From LSUCC0057 sp042091915 (GTDB lineage Bacteria > Pseudomonadota > Gammaproteobacteria > Pseudomonadales > Porticoccaceae), in assembly GCA_042091915.1 (NCBI GenBank), contig JBELGO010000063.1, positions 1-9,775 of the forward strand: a stretch of DNA of 9,775 nt. The letters are read 5' to 3'. The notes under the pieces are model-generated. The model saw only the letters and a program-made list of their open reading frames with translations, was not told where the DNA came from and did no database searches. This document shows, one piece after another, positions 1 through 6,142 of the stretch (the stretch's first letter is position 1; each line of letters starts with the position of its first letter). Both the position numbers and the translations under genes were made by a program.

Positions 1-477
1 GTCAGCAGTGTGCCCCAACGCAAGATGAAATCACTGCCTGCACGGGGCTCCTATCTGCGCGGATTACTGATTGGCGTTACCCGTGAACCGATCATGGGGC
101 TAGCTATGTACCGCTGGAACAGCTCCGAACAAAACTGGACCGAACAGTGGATGCGCAATGACGTCGGTTCTCTTGCCACAGTACCCATGCTTAGTATCCC
201 TAGCCGCCAAGTGATCATCAACGGTTACTTTAAACAGAGGCTCAAAGAGAGCTTTCATCTAGGCTTTGACATCGACACCGGTGAACTCGTGATGTCGATT
301 GCCGGCGGACTCAATCCACTCTTTAACGGTACTTTTACCGGTTTGAAGTGCGACCCTGAGGGCAATCTTTGGTACACCATGATGTTTGGCTTGGTCACAT
401 TGAAGAGCAACAAAATGCAGCGTGTAGAAAACCCCGACACCACACTTACAAAGAGCGCTCAGCCGAGGCAGAAATAA
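1..477 (+). CDS. C-terminal part of an unrecognised protein, possibly beta-propeller (5' end outside window)
   Basis: The reading frame is already open at base 1 and ends with TAA at 475-477, so this is the last ~158 residues of a longer protein. I do not recognise the family with certainty. The segment ending in FTGLKCDPEGNLWYT resembles one blade of an SMP-30/NHL-type beta-propeller, where a G-[IL]-x-x-D-x-x-G-N-L-W pattern is common, and the preceding FDIDTGELV could be a strand pair of the neighbouring blade. That fold call is inference from local pattern only. No membrane segment or catalytic motif is visible in the part present. Its stop lies inside the 3' end of the converging AraC-type gene (32 bp tail-to-tail overlap). 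The internal GTG at base 10 should not be taken as the start, because nothing shows that the protein begins there. Confidence 0.6.
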   Translation, partial: VSSVPQRKMKSLPARGSYLRGLLIGVTREPIMGLAMYRWNSSEQNWTEQWMRNDVGSLATVPMLSIPSRQVIINGYFKQRLKESFHLGFDIDTGELVMSIAGGLNPLFNGTFTGLKCDPEGNLWYTMMFGLVTLKSNKMQRVENPDTTLTKSAQPRQK

Positions 478-1456
478 AGCCACCTTCGCGCATCGCTTTA
501 GGCGTCTTACCAGACCAACGCTTGAACGCACGACGAAAGTTGGTGGCATTATCAAAATCCAACAAAACGGCAATTTCAGCTACTGGAAGATCGGTCTGTT
601 GGAGATATTCTCGGGCCAGACGGTACCGCACTTGGTCGAGCAATAGCTGGAAGCGCGACCCCTCTTTAGCTAGTTTACGCCGCAGGGTACTCTCGCTGAC
701 GTTGAGCCGTTGAGCGATTTCAGAACAAGTGGGGAAATGGCTACGGCAGCTGATCAGTTGATGCTTAACCTGCTCACTGACCAGACCGGCATGGCTGTCT
801 TTGCCAATAATGCGATCACAATGGCGACGAAAGACACTCTGAGCTACCGGGTCCGAGGTGTTAATCGGTGCAATTAAAATACTCTTATCGATTACCAACG
901 AAGCAATATCATGGCCGTAACTAACACAGCCGGAAAAGATCTGGTCAGCCTTCTCTAGCCGGTCATAAGGAAGCTCTGCTGCGACACCGGCTGCTGTTGA
1001 CGGCGCTAATACGGCTAAATTATGTTTTACAGCGCTGAATAACACATCGACATAGAATTCACGTAGTCGGGCAGGAAGATGGTTAGCGTGTATCTGCAGA
1101 CGCACAGAGCCATCGTTATGAAGACTACTCACTTCGATACTGGGTAAAATTGCTTTCACATAACGCAACAATAAATTGATTACTTCACCCACCGTAGCGG
1201 CTGTCATGAGCGCATAGCCAAACATCCCGATAGCTACCAGCTCGAGACGCTGCCCTAGAACAATACCCAAATGAGCTCGATTAACTAGCCCTTCGCTGCG
1301 GTAGAGCGAGATAGCACAGCTGTACAGCTGATCTGCCTGTGCCGCTGAGAGCAACGTATCCGGTCCTAATTTGGTCGCTAACTCTTGCAAAGGTCGCACC
1401 GGCAATCCCTGTTCTAGCAGCAAATTTTCAATGACATTGGCAATATGTTGATGCAC
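446..1456 (-). CDS. AraC-family transcriptional regulator, divergent from alkB
   Basis: A 336-residue DNA-binding regulator. The N-terminal two thirds match the arabinose-binding-like ligand domain (PF12625 type), seen in the stretch FGYALMTAATVGEVINLLL near residues 79-97. The C-terminal ~90 residues are a double helix-turn-helix AraC/XylS domain: the first helix pair is CSEIAQRLNVSESTLRRKL (about 245-265), and the second runs through LPVAEIAVLLDFDNATNFRR to FKRWSGKTPKAMR (about 290-322). Length is normal for this OruR/AraC subgroup. The start is GTG at 1454-1456, supported by an AAAAAGG Shine-Dalgarno about 6 nt upstream; no nearby ATG fits better. The gene is head-to-head with alkB across 148 bp containing three phased direct repeats, so it probably controls alkB and itself in response to an alkane, fatty alcohol or fatty acid. 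The target and ligand are inferred from position, not seen. Confidence 0.9.
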   Translation of the reverse strand: MHQHIANVIENLLLEQGLPVRPLQELATKLGPDTLLSAAQADQLYSCAISLYRSEGLVNRAHLGIVLGQRLELVAIGMFGYALMTAATVGEVINLLLRYVKAILPSIEVSSLHNDGSVRLQIHANHLPARLREFYVDVLFSAVKHNLAVLAPSTAAGVAAELPYDRLEKADQIFSGCVSYGHDIASLVIDKSILIAPINTSDPVAQSVFRRHCDRIIGKDSHAGLVSEQVKHQLISCRSHFPTCSEIAQRLNVSESTLRRKLAKEGSRFQLLLDQVRYRLAREYLQQTDLPVAEIAVLLDFDNATNFRRAFKRWSGKTPKAMREGGFISASAERSL

Positions 1457-1482
1457 AGCTGACCTTTTTAACTAAAAATCTT

Positions 1483-1548
1483 GACTGCATTTAACCCTTT
1501 TGCTGACTGAATTGCACCCCTTAACTGACTGTATTTAACCCCTTTTTG
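1483..1548. promoter_or_regulatory. Three 22-bp phased direct repeats, probable AraC-type operator
   Basis: Three head-to-tail copies begin at 1483, 1505 and 1527, each exactly 22 bp after the last. Copy 1 begins GACTGCATTTAACCC and copy 3 begins GACTGTATTTAACCC (14 of 15 identical). Copy 2 begins GACTGAATTGCACCC and is more diverged. All three share GACTG-N-ATT, then ACCC at positions 12-15, then TT at 17-18, so 14 of 22 positions are invariant. A spacing of 22 bp places the copies on roughly the same DNA face. AraC/XylS regulators typically bind direct repeats of about this period, and the repeats sit between such a regulator and alkB. The last copy ends 57 bp before the alkB ATG, near where a -35 region would lie. 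A possible weak -10 is TATGTA at 1572-1577; I see no convincing -35, which fits an activator-dependent promoter. Confidence 0.7.
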
Positions 1549-1604
1549 TATCCTAAGGTCAGTTAGAGTCTTATGTAGTCAACACACATTTGCAGGAGCC
1601 CGCC

Positions 1605-2786
1605 ATGACCACACTAACTATCGACCACCCCACTTTGGGCAAAATGAGTTATCGCGATAAAAAGCGCTACTGGTGGGCGTTGGCCATTTTGCTGCCGGCG
1701 TTCCCATTATTAGGCGTTGGCCTCTACCTCTACAGCGGCCAAGAGTGGACTTTAATCGCGCCCTTAATAGGCATTTATTGTCTGGTGCCCTTGTTAGATT
1801 GGGCCTTCGGCAGCGACACCAACAACCCGCCTGAAGAGCTAGTGCCACAGCTCGAAGAGGATCGCTACTACCGCTACCTCACCTATGCCACCGTGCCGAT
1901 GCATTTTATCGTGCTGTTCATTGCCGCCTATGTGGCGGGTAGCTACCCGCTGAGCAATCTAGGCGTCATTTTAATCGCTATGAGCGTCGGCCTTTACAGT
2001 GGCCTTGCGATTAATACCGCTCACGAATTGGGGCACAAACAGACCCCTTTTGAGCAATGGTTGGCGCGCATCTGTCTGGCAGTGCCGGCCTATGGCCACT
2101 TTTCTGTTGAACACAACCGCGGCCACCACGTCTGGGTGTCGACACCGGAGGACCCCGCCAGCGCGCGCATGGGGGAGTCGATCTACGCCTTTGCGATGCG
2201 AGAGATCCCCGGTACTTTTATACGCGGTTGGCGGTTAGAAAAACAACGCCTGGCCAAGCAGGGCAAATCGCTTTGGTCGCCGAGCAACCAGATCCTCCAC
2301 TCCTACGCGATCAGCGCCGCTATTCATATCGGTCTCATCGCTCTATTTGGCTGGGTGATGGTGCCGTTTTTGCTAGTGCACAACGCTTGGGCGTGGTTCC
2401 AGCTGACCTCCGCCAATTATGTGGAGCACTATGGCTTATTGCGCAGCAAACTGCCCAACGGGCGTTACGAGCGCTGCCAGCCTCACCACTCGTGGAACGC
2501 CAACTACATTGCCAGCAATCTGCTGCTGTTCCATCTAGAGCGCCACTCTGATCACCACGCCAACCCCTCGCGTCGCTATCAGAGCTTGCGCAACTTTGAG
2601 GATCTTCCCGAGCTGCCCAACGGCTACTACGGGGTCTACTGGCTGGCCTATATCCCCTGGCTTTGGTATCGGGTGATGGATAAAAAATTACTCCAGCTTC
2701 CGCATATACAGGGTGACTTGAGCAAAATTAATATCCAACCCAGCAAGCGCGCGGCTATTCAAGCGCGCTATGCCTGCAGTGCATAA
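1605..2786 (+). CDS. alkB: Alkane 1-monooxygenase (AlkB), integral-membrane non-haem diiron enzyme
   Basis: Hydroxylates the terminal carbon of n-alkanes to 1-alkanols in the inner membrane, using O2 and electrons from rubredoxin and rubredoxin reductase. The 393-residue protein has the full AlkB signature: HELGHK at 140-145, EHNRGHH at 169-175, NYVEHYG at 271-277 and LERHSDHHA at 311-319. The histidines are the diiron ligands, and the HYG motif separates AlkB from other membrane desaturase-like enzymes. Hydrophobic segments lie at about 23-43, 48-68, 92-113, 114-136 and 230-260. Length is typical. ATG at 1605 is preferred because AGGAG (1594-1598) sits 6 nt upstream; an in-frame TTG at 1590 would place this ribosome site inside the gene. 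No rubredoxin is fused or adjacent, so it must be encoded elsewhere. Transcription ends at the hairpin 12 bp downstream. Chain-length preference cannot be read from the sequence by eye. Confidence 0.97.
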   Translation: MTTLTIDHPTLGKMSYRDKKRYWWALAILLPAFPLLGVGLYLYSGQEWTLIAPLIGIYCLVPLLDWAFGSDTNNPPEELVPQLEEDRYYRYLTYATVPMHFIVLFIAAYVAGSYPLSNLGVILIAMSVGLYSGLAINTAHELGHKQTPFEQWLARICLAVPAYGHFSVEHNRGHHVWVSTPEDPASARMGESIYAFAMREIPGTFIRGWRLEKQRLAKQGKSLWSPSNQILHSYAISAAIHIGLIALFGWVMVPFLLVHNAWAWFQLTSANYVEHYGLLRSKLPNGRYERCQPHHSWNANYIASNLLLFHLERHSDHHANPSRRYQSLRNFEDLPELPNGYYGVYWLAYIPWLWYRVMDKKLLQLPHIQGDLSKINIQPSKRAAIQARYACSA

Positions 2787-2797
2787 ACAGCGATAAA

Positions 2798-2827
2798 AAA
2801 AGCCCCGCAGTGCGGGGCTTTTGTTTG
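2798..2827. terminator. Rho-independent terminator, probably bidirectional
   Basis: A perfect 11-bp stem, AAAAGCCCCGC (2798-2808) paired with GCGGGGCTTTT (2812-2822), closes an AGT loop. On the plus strand the stem runs into TTTTGTTT just after alkB. On the minus strand the A-run at 2794-2801 becomes a U-tract, so the same hairpin can terminate scoB, whose stop lies about 20 bp away. It is the only intergenic structure between these converging genes. Confidence 0.9.
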
Positions 2828-2848
2828 CCGGTAATTCGCAGTTGTCGA

Positions 2849-3505
2849 TTAAAATTCCATCTCAGGCACCACCTCTGGCACCACCATCTCGCCGGCAGTT
2901 TTGGCGACAATCTCGTCTACCGACACCCCTGGGGCGCGCTCTTTGAGCCAAAATTTGCCATCGGCAATTTCGACATAGGCTAAGTCAGTGACCACTTTTT
3001 TTATGCAGCCAGCACCGGTCAGTGGCAGCGTGCACTGCGGCAGCAATTTACTCTCGCCGTGTTTGGAGGCGTGGGTCATAGTGACAACAATATTGTCGGC
3101 GCCAGCCACTAAATCCATCGCGCCGCCCATACCCTTAATCAATTTGCCAGGGATCATCCACGAGGCAATGTTGCCCATAACATCTACTTCAAAGGCACCC
3201 AGCACGGTCAGATCGACATGGCCACCGCGAATCATCGCAAACGACTCTGCGGAGGAGAAAATACTTGCGCCGGTGACCGCGGTGACGGTCTGTTTGCCGG
3301 CGTTAATCATATCGGCATCTAGCTCGGCCTCGGTTGGAAACTGCCCCATACCCAGCAGGCCGTTCTCAGATTGCAGCATCACACTCATACCCTCGGGCAC
3401 ATAGTTGGCAACCAGCGTCGGAATACCAATGCCTAGATTGACGTAGTAACCGTCTTGTAGCTCGCGCGCAACGCGCATGGCCAGTTGTTCTCTACTCAGT
3501 GACAT
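2849..3505 (-). CDS. scoB: 3-oxoacid CoA-transferase, subunit B
   Basis: Beta subunit of a heterodimeric class I CoA-transferase (succinyl-CoA:acetoacetate type), which moves CoA from succinyl-CoA to a 3-oxoacid such as acetoacetate in the cytoplasm. The 218-residue protein carries the class signature SENGLLGMG, with E47 as the expected catalytic glutamate that forms the glutamyl-CoA thioester, and an NLGIGIPTLVANY segment at 23-35. The start is ATG at 3503-3505, with GAGGAG placed about 6 nt upstream. A longer version beginning at 3571 would overlap scoA by 56 bp and lacks this support. Only 10 bp separate it from the scoA stop, so the two subunits are co-transcribed. Length is normal for the family. 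Substrate is the main uncertainty: AtoDA or PcaIJ/CatIJ-type (3-oxoadipate) enzymes share the fold, but the sequence reads most like ScoB and no aromatic pathway gene is nearby. Confidence 0.93.
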   Translation of the reverse strand: MSLSREQLAMRVARELQDGYYVNLGIGIPTLVANYVPEGMSVMLQSENGLLGMGQFPTEAELDADMINAGKQTVTAVTGASIFSSAESFAMIRGGHVDLTVLGAFEVDVMGNIASWMIPGKLIKGMGGAMDLVAGADNIVVTMTHASKHGESKLLPQCTLPLTGAGCIKKVVTDLAYVEIADGKFWLKERAPGVSVDEIVAKTAGEMVVPEVVPEMEF

Positions 3506-3515
3506 GGCGCTCTCC

Positions 3516-4220
3516 TCAGTTGGCTGCGCGCACAGTGCGCTGCTCGATACGTTTTTCGAAACTGCCGACAATCATACGGTCGACGTAAATACCGGGGGTA
3601 TGGATTTGGCTCGGCTCAAGCTCGCCAGGCTCTACCAGCTCTTCTATTTCAACTACCGTTATTTTGCCGGCCGTGGCCGCCATCGGGTTAAAGTTTTGTG
3701 CCGTGTGGCGATAGACTAAGTTGCCATAACGGTCGCCCTTCCATGCCTTAACTATGGAAAAATCAGCGCGAATACTCTCTTCTAAGATATAGGGACGGCC
3801 TGCAAATTCCCGTACTTCTTTCCCCTCACCCACCGGCGTGCCGTAACCTGTGGCGGTAAAGAAGGCGGGAATACCCGCGCCGCCGGCGCGCATTTTCTCG
3901 GCCAAGGTGCCCTGCGGGGTCAGCTCTACTTCTAGCTCACCTGCTAGCAGCTGCTGTTCAAACAGCGCATTCTCGCCGACATAAGAGGAGATCATCTTCT
4001 TGATCTGGCGATCTTGCAGCAAAACACCTAAGCCGAAGTCATCTACTCCACAGTTGTTGGAGACAACGGTCAGCTCTCGAGTGCCCATACGCTTAATCTG
4101 GGCAATAAGGTTTTCAGGGATGCCGCACAAGCCAAAACCACCCGCTATTACCGTCATACCGTCCTCGAGCCCCGCCATCGCCTCAGCGTAACTGCTTACC
4201 AGTTTGTTAAATCCAGCCAT
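3516..4220 (-). CDS. scoA: 3-oxoacid CoA-transferase, subunit A
   Basis: Alpha subunit partner of the downstream ScoB. The 234-residue protein begins MAGFNKLVSSYAEAMAGLED and carries the class I CoA-transferase glycine-rich signature GGFGLCGIP at 27-35, followed by conserved blocks such as VSNNCGVDDFGLG, FTATGYGTP and AQNFNPMAATAGK, all typical of ScoA. The ATG at 4218-4220 has an AAGGAG site 6 nt upstream. It is the first gene of a two-gene minus-strand operon and diverges from a LysR-type regulator across 122 bp of AT-rich DNA. In an alkane-using cell the complex would help use acetoacetate or related 3-oxoacids from fatty-acid breakdown; that link to alkB is inferred from proximity. The subunit identity is secure, the physiological substrate less so. 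Confidence 0.93.
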   Translation of the reverse strand: MAGFNKLVSSYAEAMAGLEDGMTVIAGGFGLCGIPENLIAQIKRMGTRELTVVSNNCGVDDFGLGVLLQDRQIKKMISSYVGENALFEQQLLAGELEVELTPQGTLAEKMRAGGAGIPAFFTATGYGTPVGEGKEVREFAGRPYILEESIRADFSIVKAWKGDRYGNLVYRHTAQNFNPMAATAGKITVVEIEELVEPGELEPSQIHTPGIYVDRMIVGSFEKRIEQRTVRAAN

Positions 4221-4272
4221 GTTTGGCTCCTTTGTTGTTCTATATTATTCCTTGAGTAGCTTCCGCCAAGCC

Positions 4273-4278
4273 ATTATA
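4273..4278 (-). promoter_or_regulatory. scoA: Candidate -10 box for scoAB
   Basis: Read on the minus strand this is a perfect TATAAT, with transcription expected to start about 7 bp further on (near 4266) and to give a leader of about 45 nt before the scoA ATG. No good -35 lies at 16-18 bp (the 17-bp position reads TAAGTT), which would fit an activated promoter. The surrounding DNA is very AT-rich, so a chance match is possible. Confidence 0.4.
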
Positions 4279-4299
4279 TAAATCAAATTAAATTAAACT

Positions 4300-4305
4300 T
4301 ATAAT
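4300..4305 (+). promoter_or_regulatory. Candidate -10 box for the lysR operon
   Basis: A perfect TATAAT on the plus strand would start transcription near 4312, about 30 nt upstream of the lysR ATG. The -35 position 17 bp upstream reads TATAAA and is poor. It faces away from the scoA candidate box 22 bp to its left, so the two promoters would be back to back. Confidence is limited by the AT-rich background. Confidence 0.4.
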
Positions 4306-4311
4306 TAATAA

Positions 4312-4324
4312 ATATTTTAAATAT
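4312..4324. promoter_or_regulatory. 13-bp palindrome, possible LysR-type operator
   Basis: ATATTTTAAATAT is a perfect dyad centred on 4318, lying between the candidate lysR -10 box and the lysR start. LysR regulators often recognise T-N11-A dyads in the gap shared with a divergent target, which fits the position. The low sequence complexity here (a TATATAAA direct repeat at 4275-4282 and 4322-4329, and AAATTAAATTAAA at 4285-4297) makes the palindrome weak evidence. Confidence 0.3.
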
Positions 4325-4342
4325 ATAAAGTCAAGGTACCCC

Positions 4343-5365
4343 ATGGCGATCACCATCAAGCAGTTGCGCGGCTTTGTTGCTGTTGCCGAACTGCGCAACT
4401 TTGCCGCTGCCGCCGAGCAGCTACACCTGTCGCAACCGGCACTCAGCCTAGCCATTAAAAGCTTGGAGCAGCAGGCCGGCGGCCAACTGTTAGCGCGCAC
4501 CACTCGCAGTTTTGCTCTCACTCCTGAGGGCGAAAAGTTTTACCCTGTCGCGCGGCGGTTACTAGAGGATTGGAATAGCGCAGTAGACGAGCTGCACCAG
4601 CAGTTTTCATTGCGCAGCGGCGCGCTGTCGATTGCCGCCATGCCCTCATTTGCCGGCAATCTGATGCCACAAGCGCTGGCCGATTACAGCCTCCGCTATC
4701 CCGCTATACGGGTGACTTTGCAAGATGTCATTGCCGAAGAGGTGGTCAAACTGGTCAGTAGTGGTCGAGTTGAGCTAGGCATTACGTTTATTCCCGAACA
4801 GACCGACGCGTTGAGCGAACTTTACATTGAACCGCTTTTTGAGGATCAGTTTGTCGCTCTATTGCCAGCACACCATCCACTTGCACAACAGCGAGAGATT
4901 AGCGCACGGCAACTCAGTCAGGACAGTTACATAGCCCTGCAATCGCCCTCTTTGGTAAGCCATCTCATTGGCGAACAGCTCGGCAAAGTTGGCCTGCCGT
5001 TTAATCCCAGCTACCAGAGCCACCAGCTCACCACCATTGGCGGCATGGTAGCGAGCGGTCTCGGCGTCAGTATTGTGCCCTCGTTTTCAGCGACCCAAAT
5101 GCAGCAACTCGGCTGTACCTGCTTGCCACTGGTAGAACCCGCCATTAGCTCCACTGTTGGGGTACTCTATCGACGCCGCACGGCACTCTCCTCTGCGGCT
5201 GGGGCGATGCTCGAGACACTTTGCAAAACGTTTAAACGCATGCCTAAAACAACCTTAAGCCACCCTATTACAACGGCCAACTCTGTGCAGAATAAACCCA
5301 GCACAGTGGGCGCCGAGCAGCCTGCGCTGGTACAATCGACAGCAGAGCAATTTAGACTTTTTTGA
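4343..5365 (+). CDS. LysR-family transcriptional regulator
   Basis: A 340-residue regulator with the standard LysR layout. The winged helix-turn-helix spans about residues 3-62 (core FAAAAEQLHLSQPALSLAIK, ending FALTPEGEKFY). A type 2 periplasmic-binding-like effector domain follows from about 90 to 295, with recognisable strand patterns such as GALSIAAMPSFAGNLMP, ELGITFIPE and GGMVASGLGVSIVPSF. The ATG at 4343 has AAGG at 4333-4336, 6 nt upstream. The protein is about 40 residues longer than usual because of a polar, low-complexity C-terminal tail. It diverges from scoAB and lies only 18 bp upstream of hisA on the same strand, so it could control either the CoA-transferase or its own operon. 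The effector cannot be read from the sequence. Confidence 0.93.
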   Translation: MAITIKQLRGFVAVAELRNFAAAAEQLHLSQPALSLAIKSLEQQAGGQLLARTTRSFALTPEGEKFYPVARRLLEDWNSAVDELHQQFSLRSGALSIAAMPSFAGNLMPQALADYSLRYPAIRVTLQDVIAEEVVKLVSSGRVELGITFIPEQTDALSELYIEPLFEDQFVALLPAHHPLAQQREISARQLSQDSYIALQSPSLVSHLIGEQLGKVGLPFNPSYQSHQLTTIGGMVASGLGVSIVPSFSATQMQQLGCTCLPLVEPAISSTVGVLYRRRTALSSAAGAMLETLCKTFKRMPKTTLSHPITTANSVQNKPSTVGAEQPALVQSTAEQFRLF

Positions 5366-5371
5366 CACTGC

Positions 5372-5376
5372 GGGAG
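5372..5376 (+). promoter_or_regulatory. hisA: Ribosome binding site supporting the TTG start of hisA
   Basis: GGGAG lies 7 nt before the TTG at 5384. Eukaryotic-type HisA proteins begin a few residues before the conserved CIDLH segment, so this TTG gives the right N-terminus, and no ATG or GTG is available nearby in the frame. Confidence 0.6.
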
Positions 5377-5383
5377 CACTCCT

Positions 5384-6142
5384 TTGACCTTATTTAGACC
5401 GTGTATCGACCTGCACGATGGCGCCGTCAAACAGATAGTTGGCGGCTCACTGCAAGGCGATAACGCCACCACTAATTTTGTCAGCGAAAAGAGTGCCGGT
5501 TACTACGCGGCGCTCTACCAGCAACACCAACTCACTGGCGGCCACATTATTTCACTGGGCGGGGGCAACCAGGTCGCCGCACAACAAGCGCTGGCGACTT
5601 GGCCGGGTGGTATGCAGTACGGCGGCGGAGTCACCTTCGACAACGCCCACGACTACTTGGCAATGGGCGCAGCGCAAGTCATTGTGACCTCTTGGTTGTT
5701 TGAAGATAAACAGTTCAGCTGGGCACGCTTAGAACAGCTAGCCGACCAAATAGGCCCGCAACAGCTGGTATTAGATCTCTCCTGCCGACGCGTCGCCGGT
5801 GGCTGGCAGATCGCCAGCGACCGCTGGCAAACTGTCACCGATACGGCTATCACAGCCGAAGTGCTGCGCAACTTGAGTAGCTACTGCTGCGAATTTTTAA
5901 TTCACGCCGCCGATGTCGAGGGATTGCAGCAAGGCATCGACAGCGAACTGGTTGCACTCCTCGGCCACGAGTCACCACTGCCAACCACCTACGCAGGCGG
6001 TGCACGCTCTCTGGCCGATTTGGAAAAAGTCAGCGCGCTTTCCAACGGCCGAGTGGACCTCACTATCGGCAGCGCACTGGATATATTTGGCGGCAGCGGA
6101 GTCACGCTTGACGAGTGCATAGAGTGGAATAACGCGCAATGA
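5384..6142 (+). CDS. hisA: Eukaryotic-type HisA (ProFAR isomerase)
   Basis: Isomerises N'-5'-phosphoribosyl-formimino-AICAR ribonucleotide (ProFAR) to the phosphoribulosyl form (PRFAR), an Amadori rearrangement in histidine biosynthesis, in the cytoplasm. The 252-residue TIM barrel carries the eukaryotic HIS6 pattern rather than the ordinary bacterial HisA pattern: FRPCIDLHDGAVKQIVGG at 4-21, NFVSEKSAGYYAALY at 31-45, GGHIISLGGGN at 52-62, WPGGMQYGGGV at 73-83, LVLDLSCRR at 128-136 and VDLTIGSALDIFGG at 224-237. D9 and D131 are the likely general acid/base pair; the GGG at 80-82 and TIGS at 227-230 are the two phosphate-binding loops. All key residues are present, so it should be active. The start codon is TTG with a GGGAG site. 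Its stop overlaps the avtA start by 4 bp. No other histidine gene is in the window. Confidence 0.9.
   Translation: MTLFRPCIDLHDGAVKQIVGGSLQGDNATTNFVSEKSAGYYAALYQQHQLTGGHIISLGGGNQVAAQQALATWPGGMQYGGGVTFDNAHDYLAMGAAQVIVTSWLFEDKQFSWARLEQLADQIGPQQLVLDLSCRRVAGGWQIASDRWQTVTDTAITAEVLRNLSSYCCEFLIHAADVEGLQQGIDSELVALLGHESPLPTTYAGGARSLADLEKVSALSNGRVDLTIGSALDIFGGSGVTLDECIEWNNAQ

Noticed and set aside
1459..1562. 8-bp inverted repeat CTGACCTT (1459-1466) / AAGGTCAG (1555-1562) flanking the phased repeats
   Set aside because: The left arm overlaps the Shine-Dalgarno of the AraC-type gene, which already explains AAGG, and an 8-bp match about 90 bp apart is weak on its own.
1590..1604. TTG at 1590 as the alkB start
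   Set aside because: The AGGAG ribosome site at 1594-1598 is ideally placed for the ATG at 1605 and would lie inside the coding region if TTG 1590 were used.
2988..3404. 138-codon open frame on the plus strand opposite scoB
   Set aside because: It lies entirely antisense to a well-conserved CoA-transferase gene, has no ribosome site of note and its product resembles nothing; it is a by-product of scoB codon use.
3506..3571. Longer scoB starting at 3571
   Set aside because: It would overlap scoA by 56 bp and adds 22 residues unlike the family; the ATG at 3505 has GAGGAG at the right distance.
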